NCBI RefSeq assembly: GCF_900101095.1
Contig: NZ_FNFM01000011.1
Span: 180,578 to 244,577 of the forward strand
DNA: 64,000 nt
Source of the DNA: Actinopolyspora mzabensis
GTDB taxonomy: Bacteria; Actinomycetota; Actinomycetes; Mycobacteriales; Pseudonocardiaceae
Reading direction: 5' to 3'
Part shown: piece after piece, positions 1-8,881 of the stretch
How positions within the stretch are numbered: position 1 is the first letter of the stretch
Layout of the letters: the number at the start of each line of letters is the position of its first letter
Notes under the pieces: generated by a model
What the model was told of the DNA's origin: nothing
Seen by the model: the letters and a program-made list of their open reading frames with translations, nothing else
Database searches by the model: none
Program-made: the position numbers and the translations under genes

Positions 1-463
1 ACGCGCCGGATCACGGCGCGAGACGAACCGTGACTGATCACGTCCGAAGACCCGGTCAAAAGCTCTCCGCGCCGGCACGGCCGCGGCCTGGTAGTGGCTC
101 AGCGTTTCCTCCGTAATCCGATCGAAGGTCCGCCCCACCGAAACCGCTCGGGAGGCACCCCGCACCCTACAGTTTAGGCCGGATGCACACGGCCGCTCCG
201 AAAGGAGCGTCTCGGACCGCGAGGACACGGCGAACCCCGAGGGCTCCGCCAACCGACGGCTCCACCGGGCCCGACTGATGCGCCGGAAGTACGGCGCGCC
301 GGTCGAACCGCGCATCGGGGGCCCACGGCCGCATCGGCGCGGCACGCAGGAGACCACCACCGCAGCCGAGGTTCCCCTTCCCGAACGAGCGCGCCCCCGG
401 GCGGGTGATCACAGCCCCGAGCGGGGCCCGCGCCCCGTACCGCGGCCCACTCGGACCATCCGA
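1..463. other. Left-edge intergenic region, no gene supported
   Basis: I see no convincing coding region in this stretch. Open frames exist on the minus strand but they are arginine- and proline-rich, as expected for read-through of GC-rich DNA, and have no recognisable domain. In mycobacteria rne lies beyond ndk on this side, so this may be the spacer ahead of an rne-like gene outside the window. That is inference from gene order only. Confidence 0.4.
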
Positions 464-1000
464 TCAGAGGTCGCGGGTCAACCAGACCTCGTCCCTCGAT
501 TCGCCTTCCCCTACGAGCAACGACCCGGGCCAGCGGCCACGTTCGACCCAGCCCCGCTCGGTGTAGAAGCTCTCCGAGTCGGGGGCCGAACGCATCCGCA
601 GCTGCAACCGGTTGAGCCCCAGCGCACGGGCGTGCGACTCGACGGCGTCCAGCAGCTGTGCACCGATGCCACGTTCGACCACCTGCGGATCGACCAGCAG
701 CCACTCCAGCTCGGCCCGGTGCTGCTCCACCGGGAGTTCTCCCGGACGCAGCACCACCGCACCGGCGAGGGTGTGTTGCTTGCCCGCCGTGAGCACGTGG
801 CGACGTTTCGGCCTGGTGGAAGCGTCGTCGACGATCGCCTGCGCGGTGGTGGTCAGCGTCTCCAACTCGGCATCCGCGGTGAACCCGGTGGCACCACCTG
901 CCACGGTGACCCGCCCCAGCAGGTCGGCCAGCGCCTGCGCGAGCTCGGGATGCGGCTGGTCCACCCGGTGGGGGCCGCTGATGAATTCCGGGTCGGTCAT
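464..1000 (-). CDS. GNAT family N-acetyltransferase
   Basis: A 178-residue acetyl-CoA-dependent N-acetyltransferase of unknown substrate. The family shows in the second half: a core strand [17 protein letters not shown] carrying the acetyl-CoA-binding turn, then the helix [19 protein letters not shown] and the C-terminal strand region ending [13 protein letters not shown], which is the usual GNAT ending. The start is placed at an ATG whose first bases overlap the ndk stop codon (ATGA), so translation is probably coupled to ndk and the two form an operon. An in-frame start 21 bases upstream is possible but would lie inside ndk. Substrate and physiological role cannot be read from the sequence. 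Confidence 0.8.
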   Translation of the reverse strand: MTDPEFISGPHRVDQPHPELAQALADLLGRVTVAGGATGFTADAELETLTTTAQAIVDDASTRPKRRHVLTAGKQHTLAGAVVLRPGELPVEQHRAELEWLLVDPQVVERGIGAQLLDAVESHARALGLNRLQLRMRSAPDSESFYTERGWVERGRWPGSLLVGEGESRDEVWLTRDL

Positions 1001-1413
1001 GCCGACAGATCCGGGAACCACAGCTTGAGCTCACGCTCGGCGGACTCGGCGGAGTCGGAACCGTGCACCAGGTTGTACTGCACTTCCAGCCCGTAGTCGC
1101 CGCGCAGCGTCCCCGCCTCGGCCTTCTCCACCGGGTCGGTGCCGCCCGCGAGCTGCCGGAAAGCGGCTACGGCCTTGGGGCCCTCCACCACGGCGGCCAC
1201 CACCGGGCCCGACATGATGAACTCCAGCAACGAACCGAAGAAGGGCTTGCCGTCGTGCTCGGCGTAGTGCTGCTCGGCGAGTTGGCGGTCGACCTGGCGC
1301 ATTTCGAGCGCGACCAGCTTGAGACCCTTGCGCTCGATCCGGCTGATCACCTCACCGACCAGACCTCGCTCGACGCCATCGGGTTTGACGAGGACGAGAG
1401 TGCGCTCGCTCAA
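997..1413 (-). CDS. ndk: Nucleoside diphosphate kinase
   Basis: Transfers the gamma-phosphate of ATP to NDPs through a phosphohistidine intermediate, balancing the NTP pool in the cytosol. The protein opens [16 protein letters not shown], the canonical Ndk N-terminus with the nucleotide-contacting Lys, and carries the catalytic histidine in the NLVHGSDS motif near residue 115. At 138 residues it has the normal family length. I choose a TTG start at 1413 because AAGGAG stands 8 bases upstream and the next residues match the family start. The upstream ATG at 1461 would add 16 residues with no counterpart in known Ndk. It is followed by a coupled acetyltransferase gene. In mycobacteria ndk sits next to the DUF4233 gene and folC. 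Here an accessory insert of about 2 kb separates them. Confidence 0.95.
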   Translation of the reverse strand: MSERTLVLVKPDGVERGLVGEVISRIERKGLKLVALEMRQVDRQLAEQHYAEHDGKPFFGSLLEFIMSGPVVAAVVEGPKAVAAFRQLAGGTDPVEKAEAGTLRGDYGLEVQYNLVHGSDSAESAERELKLWFPDLSA

Positions 1414-1621
1414 CGGGTGTTCTCCTTGGTTTGCTGGGGCCGTCACGGGCCCGGTCGACAACGGTCGATGCTTACGTTGTCAAGGGTATTCGCAACCGGT
1501 GCGATACCGGTGGGGTGGGTAGCTACCCGATGTCAAGTCTGGTCCGCGCTTCGTCGGCGCGATAGCTTCTGGGCGAGCATACCGACTGGCTGGTCTGTCG
1601 CCGAGTGATGAGGAGCCCCGC

Positions 1622-2719
1622 ATGCGCGCCGCCGTACACACCGCAGTGAACGAGCCGCTGCGGATCGAGGAGATCGAAGCCGAGCGTCCCGCCGACGGCG
1701 AGGTGGCCATCGACGTGACTTCCTGCGGTGCGTGCCACTCGGACCTGCACGTGCTGAAGGGCGAGTTGCCGTTTCCCACCCCCGCGGTGCTCGGGCACGA
1801 GGTCGCCGGGGTGGTCAGCGAACTAGGGAGTTCGGTCAGCGGTCTGGAGGTCGGTGACCGCGTGGTCACCAGCTTCATCATGCCGTGCGGCAGATGCGCG
1901 CAGTGCGCGGCGGGCAACGAGGAGATCTGCCTGGAGTTCTTCGCCTACAACCGAGCCAAGGGCCAGCTCTACGACGGGCGGACGAGGCTCTCGCGCGACG
2001 GCGAACCGGTGTGGATGTACTCGATGGGTGGGCTGGCCCAACGCGCGGTAACCCCCGCCACCTCGGTGTACCGGGTGCCGGAGGGGGTGGAACTCGCCGA
2101 CGTGGCGGCTGTCGGTTGTTCGACCATGACCGCCTACGGGGCGCTGCGGCACGCCGCCGACGTGCGGGTGGGCGACACGGTGGCCGTGGTCGCGGCCGGC
2201 GGCGTGGGCTCGGCGCTGATCCAGCTGGCGCGGGTCTTCGGGGCCGCCGAGATCATCGCGGTGGACGTCGCGGCGGAGAAGCTGGCGGCGGCTCAGGAGC
2301 TCGGCGCCACCAGCACGGTCAACTCGAGCGAGACGGACCCGGCGACGGCGGTGCGCGAAATCACCGGTGGACGCGGTGTGGACGTCGCCTTCGAGGCGCT
2401 GGGCTCGTCACGGACCTTCGAGGTGGCGCGGGACTCGGTGGTCGAGGGCGGTCAGGTCGTCGTGGTGGGCATCGCGCCGCCAGGCGACACCGGGGAACTG
2501 AACCTGGGCACCATCGCCAGGCGCAAGCTGCAGGTCAAAGGCTCCTACGGCGCCAAACCGCGCAGGGACATGCCGGTGCTGCTGGATCTGGTGGCCCGTG
2601 GGCTGCTACGGCCGCAGGACGCGATCAGCAAGCACTACCCGCTGGAGGAGGCGGCCGAGGCGTTCGCCGCGCTGGATCGGGGCGAGATCCGCGGGAGGGC
2701 CGTGATCGACGTGGCGTGA
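1622..2719 (+). CDS. Zinc-dependent alcohol dehydrogenase, MDR family
   Basis: A 365-residue medium-chain dehydrogenase that oxidises an alcohol or reduces an aldehyde with NAD(P). The N-terminal GroES-like domain has the catalytic zinc ligands CGACHSD (about residue 35) and GHE (about 60), followed by the four-cysteine structural-zinc lobe CGRCAQCAAGNEEIC (about residues 90-104). The Rossmann domain carries the dinucleotide turn AAGGVGS near residue 190 and an acidic residue after the next strand (AVDVAAEK), suggesting NAD. A GAGGAG-type ribosome site precedes the ATG. The gene interrupts the ndk to folC order of mycobacteria, so it is probably an accessory insertion. Substrate is unknown. 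It could equally be a class III-like or NDMA-dependent enzyme. Confidence 0.9.
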   Translation: MRAAVHTAVNEPLRIEEIEAERPADGEVAIDVTSCGACHSDLHVLKGELPFPTPAVLGHEVAGVVSELGSSVSGLEVGDRVVTSFIMPCGRCAQCAAGNEEICLEFFAYNRAKGQLYDGRTRLSRDGEPVWMYSMGGLAQRAVTPATSVYRVPEGVELADVAAVGCSTMTAYGALRHAADVRVGDTVAVVAAGGVGSALIQLARVFGAAEIIAVDVAAEKLAAAQELGATSTVNSSETDPATAVREITGGRGVDVAFEALGSSRTFEVARDSVVEGGQVVVVGIAPPGDTGELNLGTIARRKLQVKGSYGAKPRRDMPVLLDLVARGLLRPQDAISKHYPLEEAAEAFAALDRGEIRGRAVIDVA

Positions 2720-2755
2720 TCGGAGCTTCTGGTTTCCGGCCTGTCAAGGTGATTG

Positions 2756-2901
2756 AAGTGGCGGAACCTCTCGCACGGCTCTCGCTCCGGCGAGGCCCGA
2801 CATCGAGTAGCCCACCTACGCCACGTCGGGCCTTCCTCACGAGAGCCGCACGCGAGAACCCGCGGCGGTGCCGACTGCGTGAGTGGTCGGAGTTCGGCGT
2901 G
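2756..2901. repeat. Dispersed intergenic repeat, copy A
   Basis: This roughly 145-base stretch closely resembles 15586-15732. Shared blocks include GTGGCGGAACCTC at the left end, GAGAGCCGCAC in the middle and CGGCGGTGCCG towards the right. Within each copy the left block (TCTCGCACGGCTCTCG) and the right block (CGAGAGCCGCACGCGAGA) are imperfect inverted repeats, so the unit could fold into a long hairpin around a CCGAC...GTCGG inner stem. It carries no gene. It lies immediately downstream of a truncated vapC start. The nature of the element (MITE-like or structured RNA) is not known. Confidence 0.75.
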
Positions 2902-2999
2902 CGTAGTGGGAGTTCGACTTCGGGAACGCCGGAGAAAACCAGCGGGAGGATTCCGCCACCGAGCCCCTGTCCCACCAATGAGGAGAATTCCGTTTCACA

Positions 3000-3035
3000 G
3001 CCGGAGACGAAGACCTTCACATCGCGGGCGATCAC
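3000..3035 (-). pseudogene. 5' remnant of a vapC toxin gene
   Basis: Directly after the vapB-like gene a GTG overlaps the vapB stop (GTGA) and opens a frame reading MIARDVKVFVSG. This resembles the N-terminus of PIN-domain VapC toxins, which begin with a hydrophobic strand around the first catalytic aspartate (MI..D.N.LV). Beyond about twelve residues the similarity stops, and about 100 bases further on the sequence enters the dispersed repeat at 2756-2901. No PIN domain follows in any frame. The toxin gene has therefore most likely been deleted, leaving only its translationally coupled start. The identification rests on a short match plus position. Confidence 0.5.
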
Positions 3036-3274
3036 TCTTCGTCCATCACATCCCGCAACGAAGCATTGTCCGAAATATCCACATCTGGCTTGTAGCCGCC
3101 CAGGTCAACGGTCGCGAGCGTGAACGGCTCGGGTTGCCTCCGCATGCTGCTCAACCGCCCCCGCGGACTTTCCCCCACGAAGTCGCTCACCGTCCGATGG
3201 GCCTGCGAAGCCTGCTGCTTGACTTCGTCCAGTAATCCCTGATCGAGAGTGATGGTCGTTCTCGCGGTGGCCAT
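3032..3274 (-). CDS. VapB-like ribbon-helix-helix antitoxin, orphan
   Basis: An 80-residue protein. The N-terminus MATARTTITLDQGLLDEVKQQASQ has the strand plus two helices of a ribbon-helix-helix DNA-binding domain as in VapB. The C-terminus (GGYKPDVDISDNASLRDVMDEE) resembles the acidic toxin-binding tail of VapB proteins (typically P.VDL.D...L.D.MD). Such antitoxins bind their own promoter and neutralise a PIN RNase. Here the cognate toxin appears reduced to its first dozen codons. The start is an ATG with a weak CGGA upstream; a start four residues earlier is possible. It lies between the adh insert and the DUF4233 gene, on the same strand as the latter. Confidence 0.7.
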   Translation of the reverse strand: MATARTTITLDQGLLDEVKQQASQAHRTVSDFVGESPRGRLSSMRRQPEPFTLATVDLGGYKPDVDISDNASLRDVMDEE

Positions 3275-3379
3275 GTATCCGAGCATGGCCGCCATGCACA
3301 CTGATGCGCATCGCTCGAACGAGCGGGATTCGAGGAAGGCCGTCGGACGAATCACTGGGCGGCGCGACCGCGAGCGGCC

Positions 3380-3844
3380 TCACCGGGAGGGCGGATGGCC
3401 GGGCGGGTGGCCGAGCTGGTCGGCCAGCCTTCCCTCCCGCATCCGCTTGGCCACGTCGTTGCGCACGTAGAGGATGTAGCCCCAGATTGCCGCGAAGATC
3501 ACTCCCATGATTCCCACCGCCGGGTGCACGAAGTAGCAGCCGATCAGGCACAGCTGCAGCGCCAGCGCCACGCCGAGCCCCCACCGGCGGCCCTGCACCC
3601 CGCTCGCCGCCAGCAGCAGCACGGTCAGTACCGCGACCACCACGAACCCTGCACTGCTCACTCCCGCCCCGAGCTGCCAGATCACCGGCAGCGCCAGGCC
3701 GAACACGATGAACTCCAGAACGAGCGTGCCCGCCATGATGCCGCGCAGCCCCTTCCAGGGATCGCGCACCTCGGGCGGCGCCTCGGGAAGTCCCGAACCG
3801 CGCCGCCCGGTGTCCTCACCATGGGAATCGCGCTGGTCGCTCAC
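3380..3844 (-). CDS. DUF4233 membrane protein (Rv2446c-like)
   Basis: A 154-residue integral membrane protein. After a polar N-terminal tail of about 30 residues ending EVRDPWKGLRGIMAG come four hydrophobic segments: about residues 34-55, 60-80, 84-104 and 106-125. A charged tail ends with a proline/histidine-rich stretch. The DPW..LRG.MAGTL start of the membrane part is characteristic of DUF4233, a family found next to folC in actinobacteria. The GTG start overlaps the folC stop (GTGA), so the genes are translationally coupled. Function is unknown. The constant neighbourhood with folC and ndk points to a housekeeping role but nothing more specific. Confidence 0.88.
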   Translation of the reverse strand: MSDQRDSHGEDTGRRGSGLPEAPPEVRDPWKGLRGIMAGTLVLEFIVFGLALPVIWQLGAGVSSAGFVVVAVLTVLLLAASGVQGRRWGLGVALALQLCLIGCYFVHPAVGIMGVIFAAIWGYILYVRNDVAKRMREGRLADQLGHPPGHPPSR

Positions 3845-5268
3845 GTGGGCTCCTTGCCGAACAGGGCGCGGGCCTCGCCCGCGGTGACCACCGAACCGGT
3901 GATCACGATTCCCGCCCCCGAGATGGACTCGCTCGGATCGGTGGTGTGCTCGGCGAGGCTGATCGCCGAGGCGACCGCGTCGTCCAGCCTCGGCTCGGTG
4001 TGCACCCGGTCCCTGCCGAAGAGTTCCTCGGCCAACGCCGCGAGATCGTCCGGGTCCATGGACCGCGGCGCGGAGTTGCGGGTGACGACGAGCTCCTCGA
4101 CCACCGGTTCCAGTTCCGCCAGGATACCCCTGGCGTCCTTGTCGGCCATGACACCGACCACGCCGATCAGCCGACGGAACGAGAACTCGGAGCTGACGGC
4201 GTCGGCCAGCGCGCGTGCGCCGTGGGGATTGTGCGCGGCGTCGACCAGTACGCTGGGGGCCGAGCGCACCCGCTCCAGCCTGCCGGGGGTGATCACCTCG
4301 GCGAAGGCGTCCCTGACCTGCTCGATGTCGAGCTGACGCTCCGAACCGGCACCGAAGAACGCCTCCACGGCCGCCAGCGCGAGCGCCGCGTTGTGCGCCT
4401 GGTGCTCCCCGTGCACGGGCAGGAACACGTCCTCGTAGACACCGCCCAGGCCCTGCAGCCGCAGCATCTGGCCGCCGACGGCCACGGAGCGCTCCAGCAC
4501 GCCGAACTCGTGGCCGGCGCGGGCCACGGTGGCGTCGACCTCGGCCACCCGCCGCAGGATCGGCTCCTGCGCCTCGGGGGTCTGCGAGGCCAGCACCACC
4601 ACCGAGCCCTCCTTGATGATGCCCGCCTTCTCCTCGGCGATGCCCGCGACGTCGTTGCCGAGGTACTCGGCGTGGTCCAGCGAGATCGGGCACAGCACCG
4701 CGACCTGGGCGTCGGCCACGTTGGTGGCGTCCCAGCCGCCCCCCAGGCCGACCTCCAGCACGGCCGCCTCCACCGGGGCCTCGGCGAAGGCGGCGAAGGC
4801 CATGCCGGTCAGCACCTCGAACTTGCTCATCGGGACCTCACTGTTGGAGTCCACGATGGACACGTACGGCGCGATGTCGCGGTAGGCCTCGACGTAGCCC
4901 GCCGGGCTGATCGGGGCGCCGTCGATGCTGATGCGCTCGGTGACCAGCTGCAGGTGCGGGCTGCTGTAGCGGCCGACCCGCAGGCCGATGCGGCTCAGCA
5001 GCGCGTCGACCATGCGGGCGGTGGAGGACTTGCCGTTGGTCCCCCCTACGTGCACGACCGGGTAACCACGCTGCGGCTCGGCGAGCAGATCGGTCAGCGC
5101 CCTGATCCGGTCCAGCGTGGGCTCGATCTTGGTTTCGGGCCAGCGCTCGTTGAGCTCGGACTCGACGACCCGCAGCTCCTGCAGGTTGCCGGGCTCGGAG
5201 TCGGCCACCAATTCACTCTCCCTCCAGGTGCGGTCGTCTCGCTCGACGGCCGCACCGGACACGGTCAC
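3841..5268 (-). CDS. folC: Folylpolyglutamate synthase / dihydrofolate synthase
   Basis: Adds glutamate to dihydropteroate or to folates using ATP, trapping folate in the cell. The 475-residue protein has the Mur-ligase P-loop in [16 protein letters not shown] (about residue 70), the folate-site serine region RYSSPHLQ, the omega-loop region [11 protein letters not shown] with the metal-site residue in SLDHAEYLG, and the C-terminal domain opening [10 protein letters not shown]. Length is normal for actinobacterial FolC. The GTG start overlaps the stop of valS (GTGA) and the gene overlaps the DUF4233 start at its end, so valS, folC and DUF4233 form one coupled operon, as in mycobacteria. Confidence 0.96.
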   Translation of the reverse strand: MTVSGAAVERDDRTWRESELVADSEPGNLQELRVVESELNERWPETKIEPTLDRIRALTDLLAEPQRGYPVVHVGGTNGKSSTARMVDALLSRIGLRVGRYSSPHLQLVTERISIDGAPISPAGYVEAYRDIAPYVSIVDSNSEVPMSKFEVLTGMAFAAFAEAPVEAAVLEVGLGGGWDATNVADAQVAVLCPISLDHAEYLGNDVAGIAEEKAGIIKEGSVVVLASQTPEAQEPILRRVAEVDATVARAGHEFGVLERSVAVGGQMLRLQGLGGVYEDVFLPVHGEHQAHNAALALAAVEAFFGAGSERQLDIEQVRDAFAEVITPGRLERVRSAPSVLVDAAHNPHGARALADAVSSEFSFRRLIGVVGVMADKDARGILAELEPVVEELVVTRNSAPRSMDPDDLAALAEELFGRDRVHTEPRLDDAVASAISLAEHTTDPSESISGAGIVITGSVVTAGEARALFGKEPT

Positions 5269-7913
5269 GCCCCCGGAAGCGATTCCAGCCGGGTGTTGAT
5301 TCGTTCGATCTCGGCGAGCGCGTTGGCGCGCCGCGTGCGGATCTTCTCCACGACCTCGTCGGGTGCCTTCTCGGTGAACGAGGGGTTGTTCAGCTTCTGC
5401 TCGGTACCGGCGAGTTCCTTCTCGGCGGCCTCGAGGTCCTTGTGCAGGCGCTTGCGTTCCGCCGCGACGTCCACCGCCCCCGACAGGTCCAGCCGCACGG
5501 CCACGTCGCCGCCGGGCAGGCCGACCTGCAGCTCCGAGGAGGCGTTGAAGTTCTCCCCCGGTTCGGTGAGCTTGACCAGCGCACGGATCGCCGTCCCGTG
5601 CTCGGCGATGCCGACCTCGGACAGCCCGTCCAGTTCGGCCGTGACCTTCTGGTTGGGTTTGACCCCCTGATCCGCCCGGAACCTGCGGATCTCGGTGACC
5701 AGCGAGCGAACCGCGTCGATCCGTTCGGCTGCCGCGGTGTCGGCCGGGTGCCGCGTCGAGGTGGGCCAGTCGGCGATGACGACCGATTCCCGGCCGGTCA
5801 GCGCCGTCCACAGCGCCTCGGTCACGAACGGGATCGTGGGGTGCAGCAGCCGCAGCAGGACGTCGAGCACGTGGCCCAGCACCTCTCGGGTGGCCTCGGC
5901 GCGCCTTCCGCCCTCGTCCAGCTGGACCTTGGACAGCTCCACGTACCAGTCGCAGAACTCGTCCCAGGTGAAGTGGTAGAGCGCCTCGACCGACTTGGCG
6001 AACTGGAAGTCCTCCAGCAGCTCGTCCACCTCGGTGACCAACGCGTCCGCCCGGTCCAGGATCCAGCGGTCGGCGTCGGTGAGCTCGGCGCGCTCCGGCA
6101 GCCGCTCGGGAACGCGGGCGTCCTTGCCGAGGGCGAACTTGGTGGCGTTGAACAGCTTGGTCACGAAGCTGCGCGCCCCGGCGACCCACTCGTCGCTCAT
6201 CGGGGCGTCGGCGCCGGGATTGGCCCCCCTGGCGAGCGTGAACCGCACGGCGTCGGTGCCGTAGGTCTCGATCCACTGCAGCGGGTCCACGGTGTTGCCG
6301 GAGGACTTCGACATCTTCTTGCCGTGCTTGTCCCGCACGATGCCGTGCAGCGCGATCCTGCGGAAGGGCACGGCCTGCTCCGGCTCGCGGTCGGACATGC
6401 CGTAGAGCCCCAGCATCATCATCCGCGCCACCCAGAAGAACAGGATGTCGTAGCCGGTGACCAGCACGCTGGTTGGGTAGAACTTGCGCAGGTCGGCGGT
6501 GTCGTCCGGCCACCCCAGGGTGGAGAACGGCCACAGCCCGGAGGAGAACCAGGTGTCGAGCACGTCCTCGTCCTGGTGCCACCCCTCGCCGGTGGGGGGC
6601 TGCTCGTCCGGTCCGACGCAGACGACCTCGCCCCGCGGTCCGTACCAGATGGGAATGCGGTGGCCCCACCACATCTGCCTGGAGATGGCCCAGTCGTGCA
6701 GGTTGTCGATCCAGTCGAAGTAGCGCTTGGCCAGTTCCGGCGGGTGCACCTCGACCCGGCCGTCGCGCACCGCGTCACCGGCGGCCTTCGCCAGCGGCCC
6801 GACCTTGACGAACCACTGCATGGAAAGCCGCGGCTCGATGGGCTCCTTGGAGCGCGAGCTGTGGCCCACGCTGTGGGTGTAGGGGCGCTTCTCCGCGACG
6901 ATGCGGTCCTGCTCCCGCAGGGCCTCCCGCACGGCGACGCGGGCCTCGAACCGGTCCATGCCGTCGAACCGGGTGCCGGTCCCGGCGATCCGCCCGCGTT
7001 CGTCCATGATCGTGGGCATGGGCAGGTCGTGCCTGCGGCCGATCTCGAAGTCGTTCGGGTCGTGCGCCGGGGTCACCTTGACGGCGCCGCTGCCGAACTC
7101 CGGGTCGACGTGCTCGTCGGCCACGATCGGGATCCCGCGCCCGGCCAGCGGGAGCTCGATCTCGGTGCCGACCAGGTGGCGGTATCGCTCGTCGTCGGGG
7201 TGCACCGCGACCGCCGTGTCGCCGAGCATGGTCTCCACCCGGGTGGTGGCCACCTCGAGGGCCGAGTCCCCGTCGCCGTAGCGCATGGTGACGAGTTCGC
7301 CCTCGACCTCGCGGTGCTCGACCTCGATGTCGGAGATGGCGGTACGCATCTCCGGCGACCAGTTGACCAGCTGTTCGGCGCGGTAGATCAGCCCGTCGTC
7401 GTAGAGCCGCTTGAACATCGTGTCGACCGCGCGGGAGAGTCCGGCGTCCATGGTGAACCGCTCGCGGGTCCAGTCCACGCCGTCACCGAGGTGACGCATC
7501 TGGGACAGGATCGACCCGCCGTGCTGTTCCTTCCACTGCCAGACCCGTTCCAGGAAGCCTTCCCGACCGAGTTCGCGGTGGTCGACGCCCTCCTGCTGCA
7601 GCTGGCGTTCGACCAGCGCCTGCACCGCGATGCTGGCGTGGTCCATGCCGGGGAGCCAGAGAGCCTCGTAACCCTGCATCCTGCGACGGCGCGTGAGCAG
7701 ATCCATCAGGGTGTGCTCGAACGCGTGACCGATGTGCAGGCTGCCGGTGACGTTCGGGGGCGGGATGACGATCGAGAACGGCGGGCGGTCGCTGTTCGCG
7801 TCAGCGGTGAAGTATCCGGCGTCTAACCAGCGCTGATACAGCTCGGCCTCTACGTCGGCCGGGTTCCAGGTCGACGGAAGTTCACGGGGCTGTGCTGGGC
7901 TGGTCTGTGTCAC
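5265..7913 (-). CDS. valS: Valyl-tRNA synthetase
   Basis: Charges tRNA-Val with valine in the cytosol and edits mis-activated threonine. The 882-residue class I synthetase shows [14 protein letters not shown] (the HIGH signature, about residue 60), the CP1 editing domain with [19 protein letters not shown] (about 225), the [15 protein letters not shown] block (about 410), the KMSKS signature in [12 protein letters not shown] (about 545), and the C-terminal coiled-coil arm (last 70 residues, rich in E, K, R). The GTG start stands close to a divergent gene, leaving under 90 bases for both promoters. I see no T-box leader. First gene of the valS-folC-DUF4233 operon. Confidence 0.97.
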   Translation of the reverse strand: MTQTSPAQPRELPSTWNPADVEAELYQRWLDAGYFTADANSDRPPFSIVIPPPNVTGSLHIGHAFEHTLMDLLTRRRRMQGYEALWLPGMDHASIAVQALVERQLQQEGVDHRELGREGFLERVWQWKEQHGGSILSQMRHLGDGVDWTRERFTMDAGLSRAVDTMFKRLYDDGLIYRAEQLVNWSPEMRTAISDIEVEHREVEGELVTMRYGDGDSALEVATTRVETMLGDTAVAVHPDDERYRHLVGTEIELPLAGRGIPIVADEHVDPEFGSGAVKVTPAHDPNDFEIGRRHDLPMPTIMDERGRIAGTGTRFDGMDRFEARVAVREALREQDRIVAEKRPYTHSVGHSSRSKEPIEPRLSMQWFVKVGPLAKAAGDAVRDGRVEVHPPELAKRYFDWIDNLHDWAISRQMWWGHRIPIWYGPRGEVVCVGPDEQPPTGEGWHQDEDVLDTWFSSGLWPFSTLGWPDDTADLRKFYPTSVLVTGYDILFFWVARMMMLGLYGMSDREPEQAVPFRRIALHGIVRDKHGKKMSKSSGNTVDPLQWIETYGTDAVRFTLARGANPGADAPMSDEWVAGARSFVTKLFNATKFALGKDARVPERLPERAELTDADRWILDRADALVTEVDELLEDFQFAKSVEALYHFTWDEFCDWYVELSKVQLDEGGRRAEATREVLGHVLDVLLRLLHPTIPFVTEALWTALTGRESVVIADWPTSTRHPADTAAAERIDAVRSLVTEIRRFRADQGVKPNQKVTAELDGLSEVGIAEHGTAIRALVKLTEPGENFNASSELQVGLPGGDVAVRLDLSGAVDVAAERKRLHKDLEAAEKELAGTEQKLNNPSFTEKAPDEVVEKIRTRRANALAEIERINTRLESLPGA

Positions 7914-8001
7914 ACCAGGATTCTACGAACCCCGTCGGGCATCCTTGTACGGTGCTAGGCTTCAACGGCGGAACCGAGCGTGGGAAGGCGGCCTGCGAAC
8001 C

Positions 8002-8679
8002 ATGGACGAAGCCGGTCTCGACCCCGTCCGGGAGGGTCACCACAGACTGCTGGACCTGGTCAGCGAGCTGGAGACCAGCGATCTCCGCGAACCCTCCAGG
8101 CTGCCCGGCTGGTCGCGCGCCCACGTGGTGGCGCATCTCGCCCACAACGCGATCGCGCTGGCGAACATGACCAGCGCCGCCGGGCGCGGCGAGCTGGTCG
8201 ACCCGTATCCGGACGGCGACCGCGACGAGGCGATCGAGCGCGACGCCGCGCAGGACGCGATCGGGCTGGTGCAGCAGACCGCCACCGCTCACGCGCAGCT
8301 GGAGATCGTCTGGGACTCGGTGGCCGAGCAGGACTGGCAGCGGCCGGTGCGGTTCCGGAACGGCACCGTGGCCGACCTGGTTTCGTGCCGGTGGCGCGAA
8401 CTGGAGATCCACACCGTGGACCTGAACCTGGGCCACACCGAGTCGGAGTGGCCGCCGGAGTTCTGCGAGCACACCATCGACTTCCTGCTGCCCCGGTTGG
8501 AGGGCAGCGGGGTCGTGCTCGCGCCCCGCGATCTGGAGCGCACCTGGGAAATCGGCGACTCGCCGACGCGGAAGATCGAGGGCTCCGGCGCCTCGCTGGC
8601 CTGCTGGCTGGCGGGCCGGACCCCGCAGCGGCTCCCGGACAGCGACGGACCGCTGCCCGAGCTGGGTCCCTGGCCGTGA
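8002..8679 (+). CDS. Maleylpyruvate isomerase family mycothiol-dependent protein
   Basis: A 225-residue member of the MDMPI/DinB fold family. The N-terminal half has LPGWSRAHVVAHLAHNA, with the histidine that serves as the first metal ligand, and the middle carries CRWRELEIHTVDL, whose Glu and His complete the site. This triad is typical of mycothiol-dependent isomerases and transferases of actinobacteria. The C-terminal part (about residues 150-225) matches the small alpha/beta domain found in this family. It probably catalyses a mycothiol-dependent conjugation or isomerisation, but the substrate is unknown. It is divergent from valS. Several starts are possible; the ATG at 8002 precedes the first conserved helix. 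Confidence 0.82.
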   Translation: MDEAGLDPVREGHHRLLDLVSELETSDLREPSRLPGWSRAHVVAHLAHNAIALANMTSAAGRGELVDPYPDGDRDEAIERDAAQDAIGLVQQTATAHAQLEIVWDSVAEQDWQRPVRFRNGTVADLVSCRWRELEIHTVDLNLGHTESEWPPEFCEHTIDFLLPRLEGSGVVLAPRDLERTWEIGDSPTRKIEGSGASLACWLAGRTPQRLPDSDGPLPELGPWP

Positions 8680-8743
8680 GCGGTTACCTGACTGTGGCCG
8701 ACTTCCCGGCCGTGAACCACTGAGCGCGCACTCCTGGCCGTGA
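8672..8743. repeat. Degenerate GGCCGTGA repeats
   Basis: The octamer GGCCGTGA occurs at 8672-8679 (including the stop codon of the preceding gene), 8708-8715 and 8736-8743, each in the same orientation and separated by about 28-36 bases of related sequence (variants of CCGTGA...ACCAC). No coding function is apparent. It may be a decayed tandem array. Confidence 0.45.
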
Positions 8744-8750
8744 GTCGCGC

Positions 8751-8775
8751 GGCGATTTCGCGAGAAATTTACGCC
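8751..8775. repeat. Dispersed GCGA-loop hairpin, copy 1
   Basis: GGCGATTTC and GAAATTTACGCC flank the tetraloop GCGA. The same 25 bases occur exactly at 10005-10029, and a longer perfect version lies at 15824-15851. The arms form a hairpin with a small bulge, and GCGA is a GNRA-class loop. This copy marks the left border of the duplicated Phd/SEC-C segment. Confidence 0.75.
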
Positions 8776-8783
8776 TGGCCCAG

Positions 8784-8871
8784 CCACGGCGGCGGTGCAC
8801 GCCGATCCCGAGCTGCACCGCGCCCTCTCCGAGCCGCTGGAGGAGGACCACGGTGCCGTCGGTCCTCCGAA
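8784..8871 (+). pseudogene. 3' fragment of a Phd-like antitoxin gene
   Basis: This stretch encodes TAAVHADPELHRALSEPLEE followed by HGAVGPPKSV, nearly identical to the last 32 residues of the intact Phd-like gene at 10123-10581. The intact gene's TGA stop is TGG here, so the frame runs on into unrelated sequence. The 5' four fifths of the gene are absent: the similarity begins about nine bases after the hairpin at 8751-8775. It is a duplicated and decayed gene end, convergent with the SEC-C gene just as the intact copy is convergent with a SEC-C remnant. Confidence 0.8.
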
Positions 8872-8881
8872 AAGCGTCTGG

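Noticed and set aside
2625..3035. A full-length small minus-strand gene starting at the vapC position and running into the end of adh
   Set aside because: Only the first dozen residues resemble VapC. The rest crosses the dispersed repeat and the antisense of the dehydrogenase, so I call a remnant instead of a gene.
5442..7826. Plus-strand open frame of 794 codons opposite valS
   Set aside because: Shadow of valS, with no recognisable protein features.
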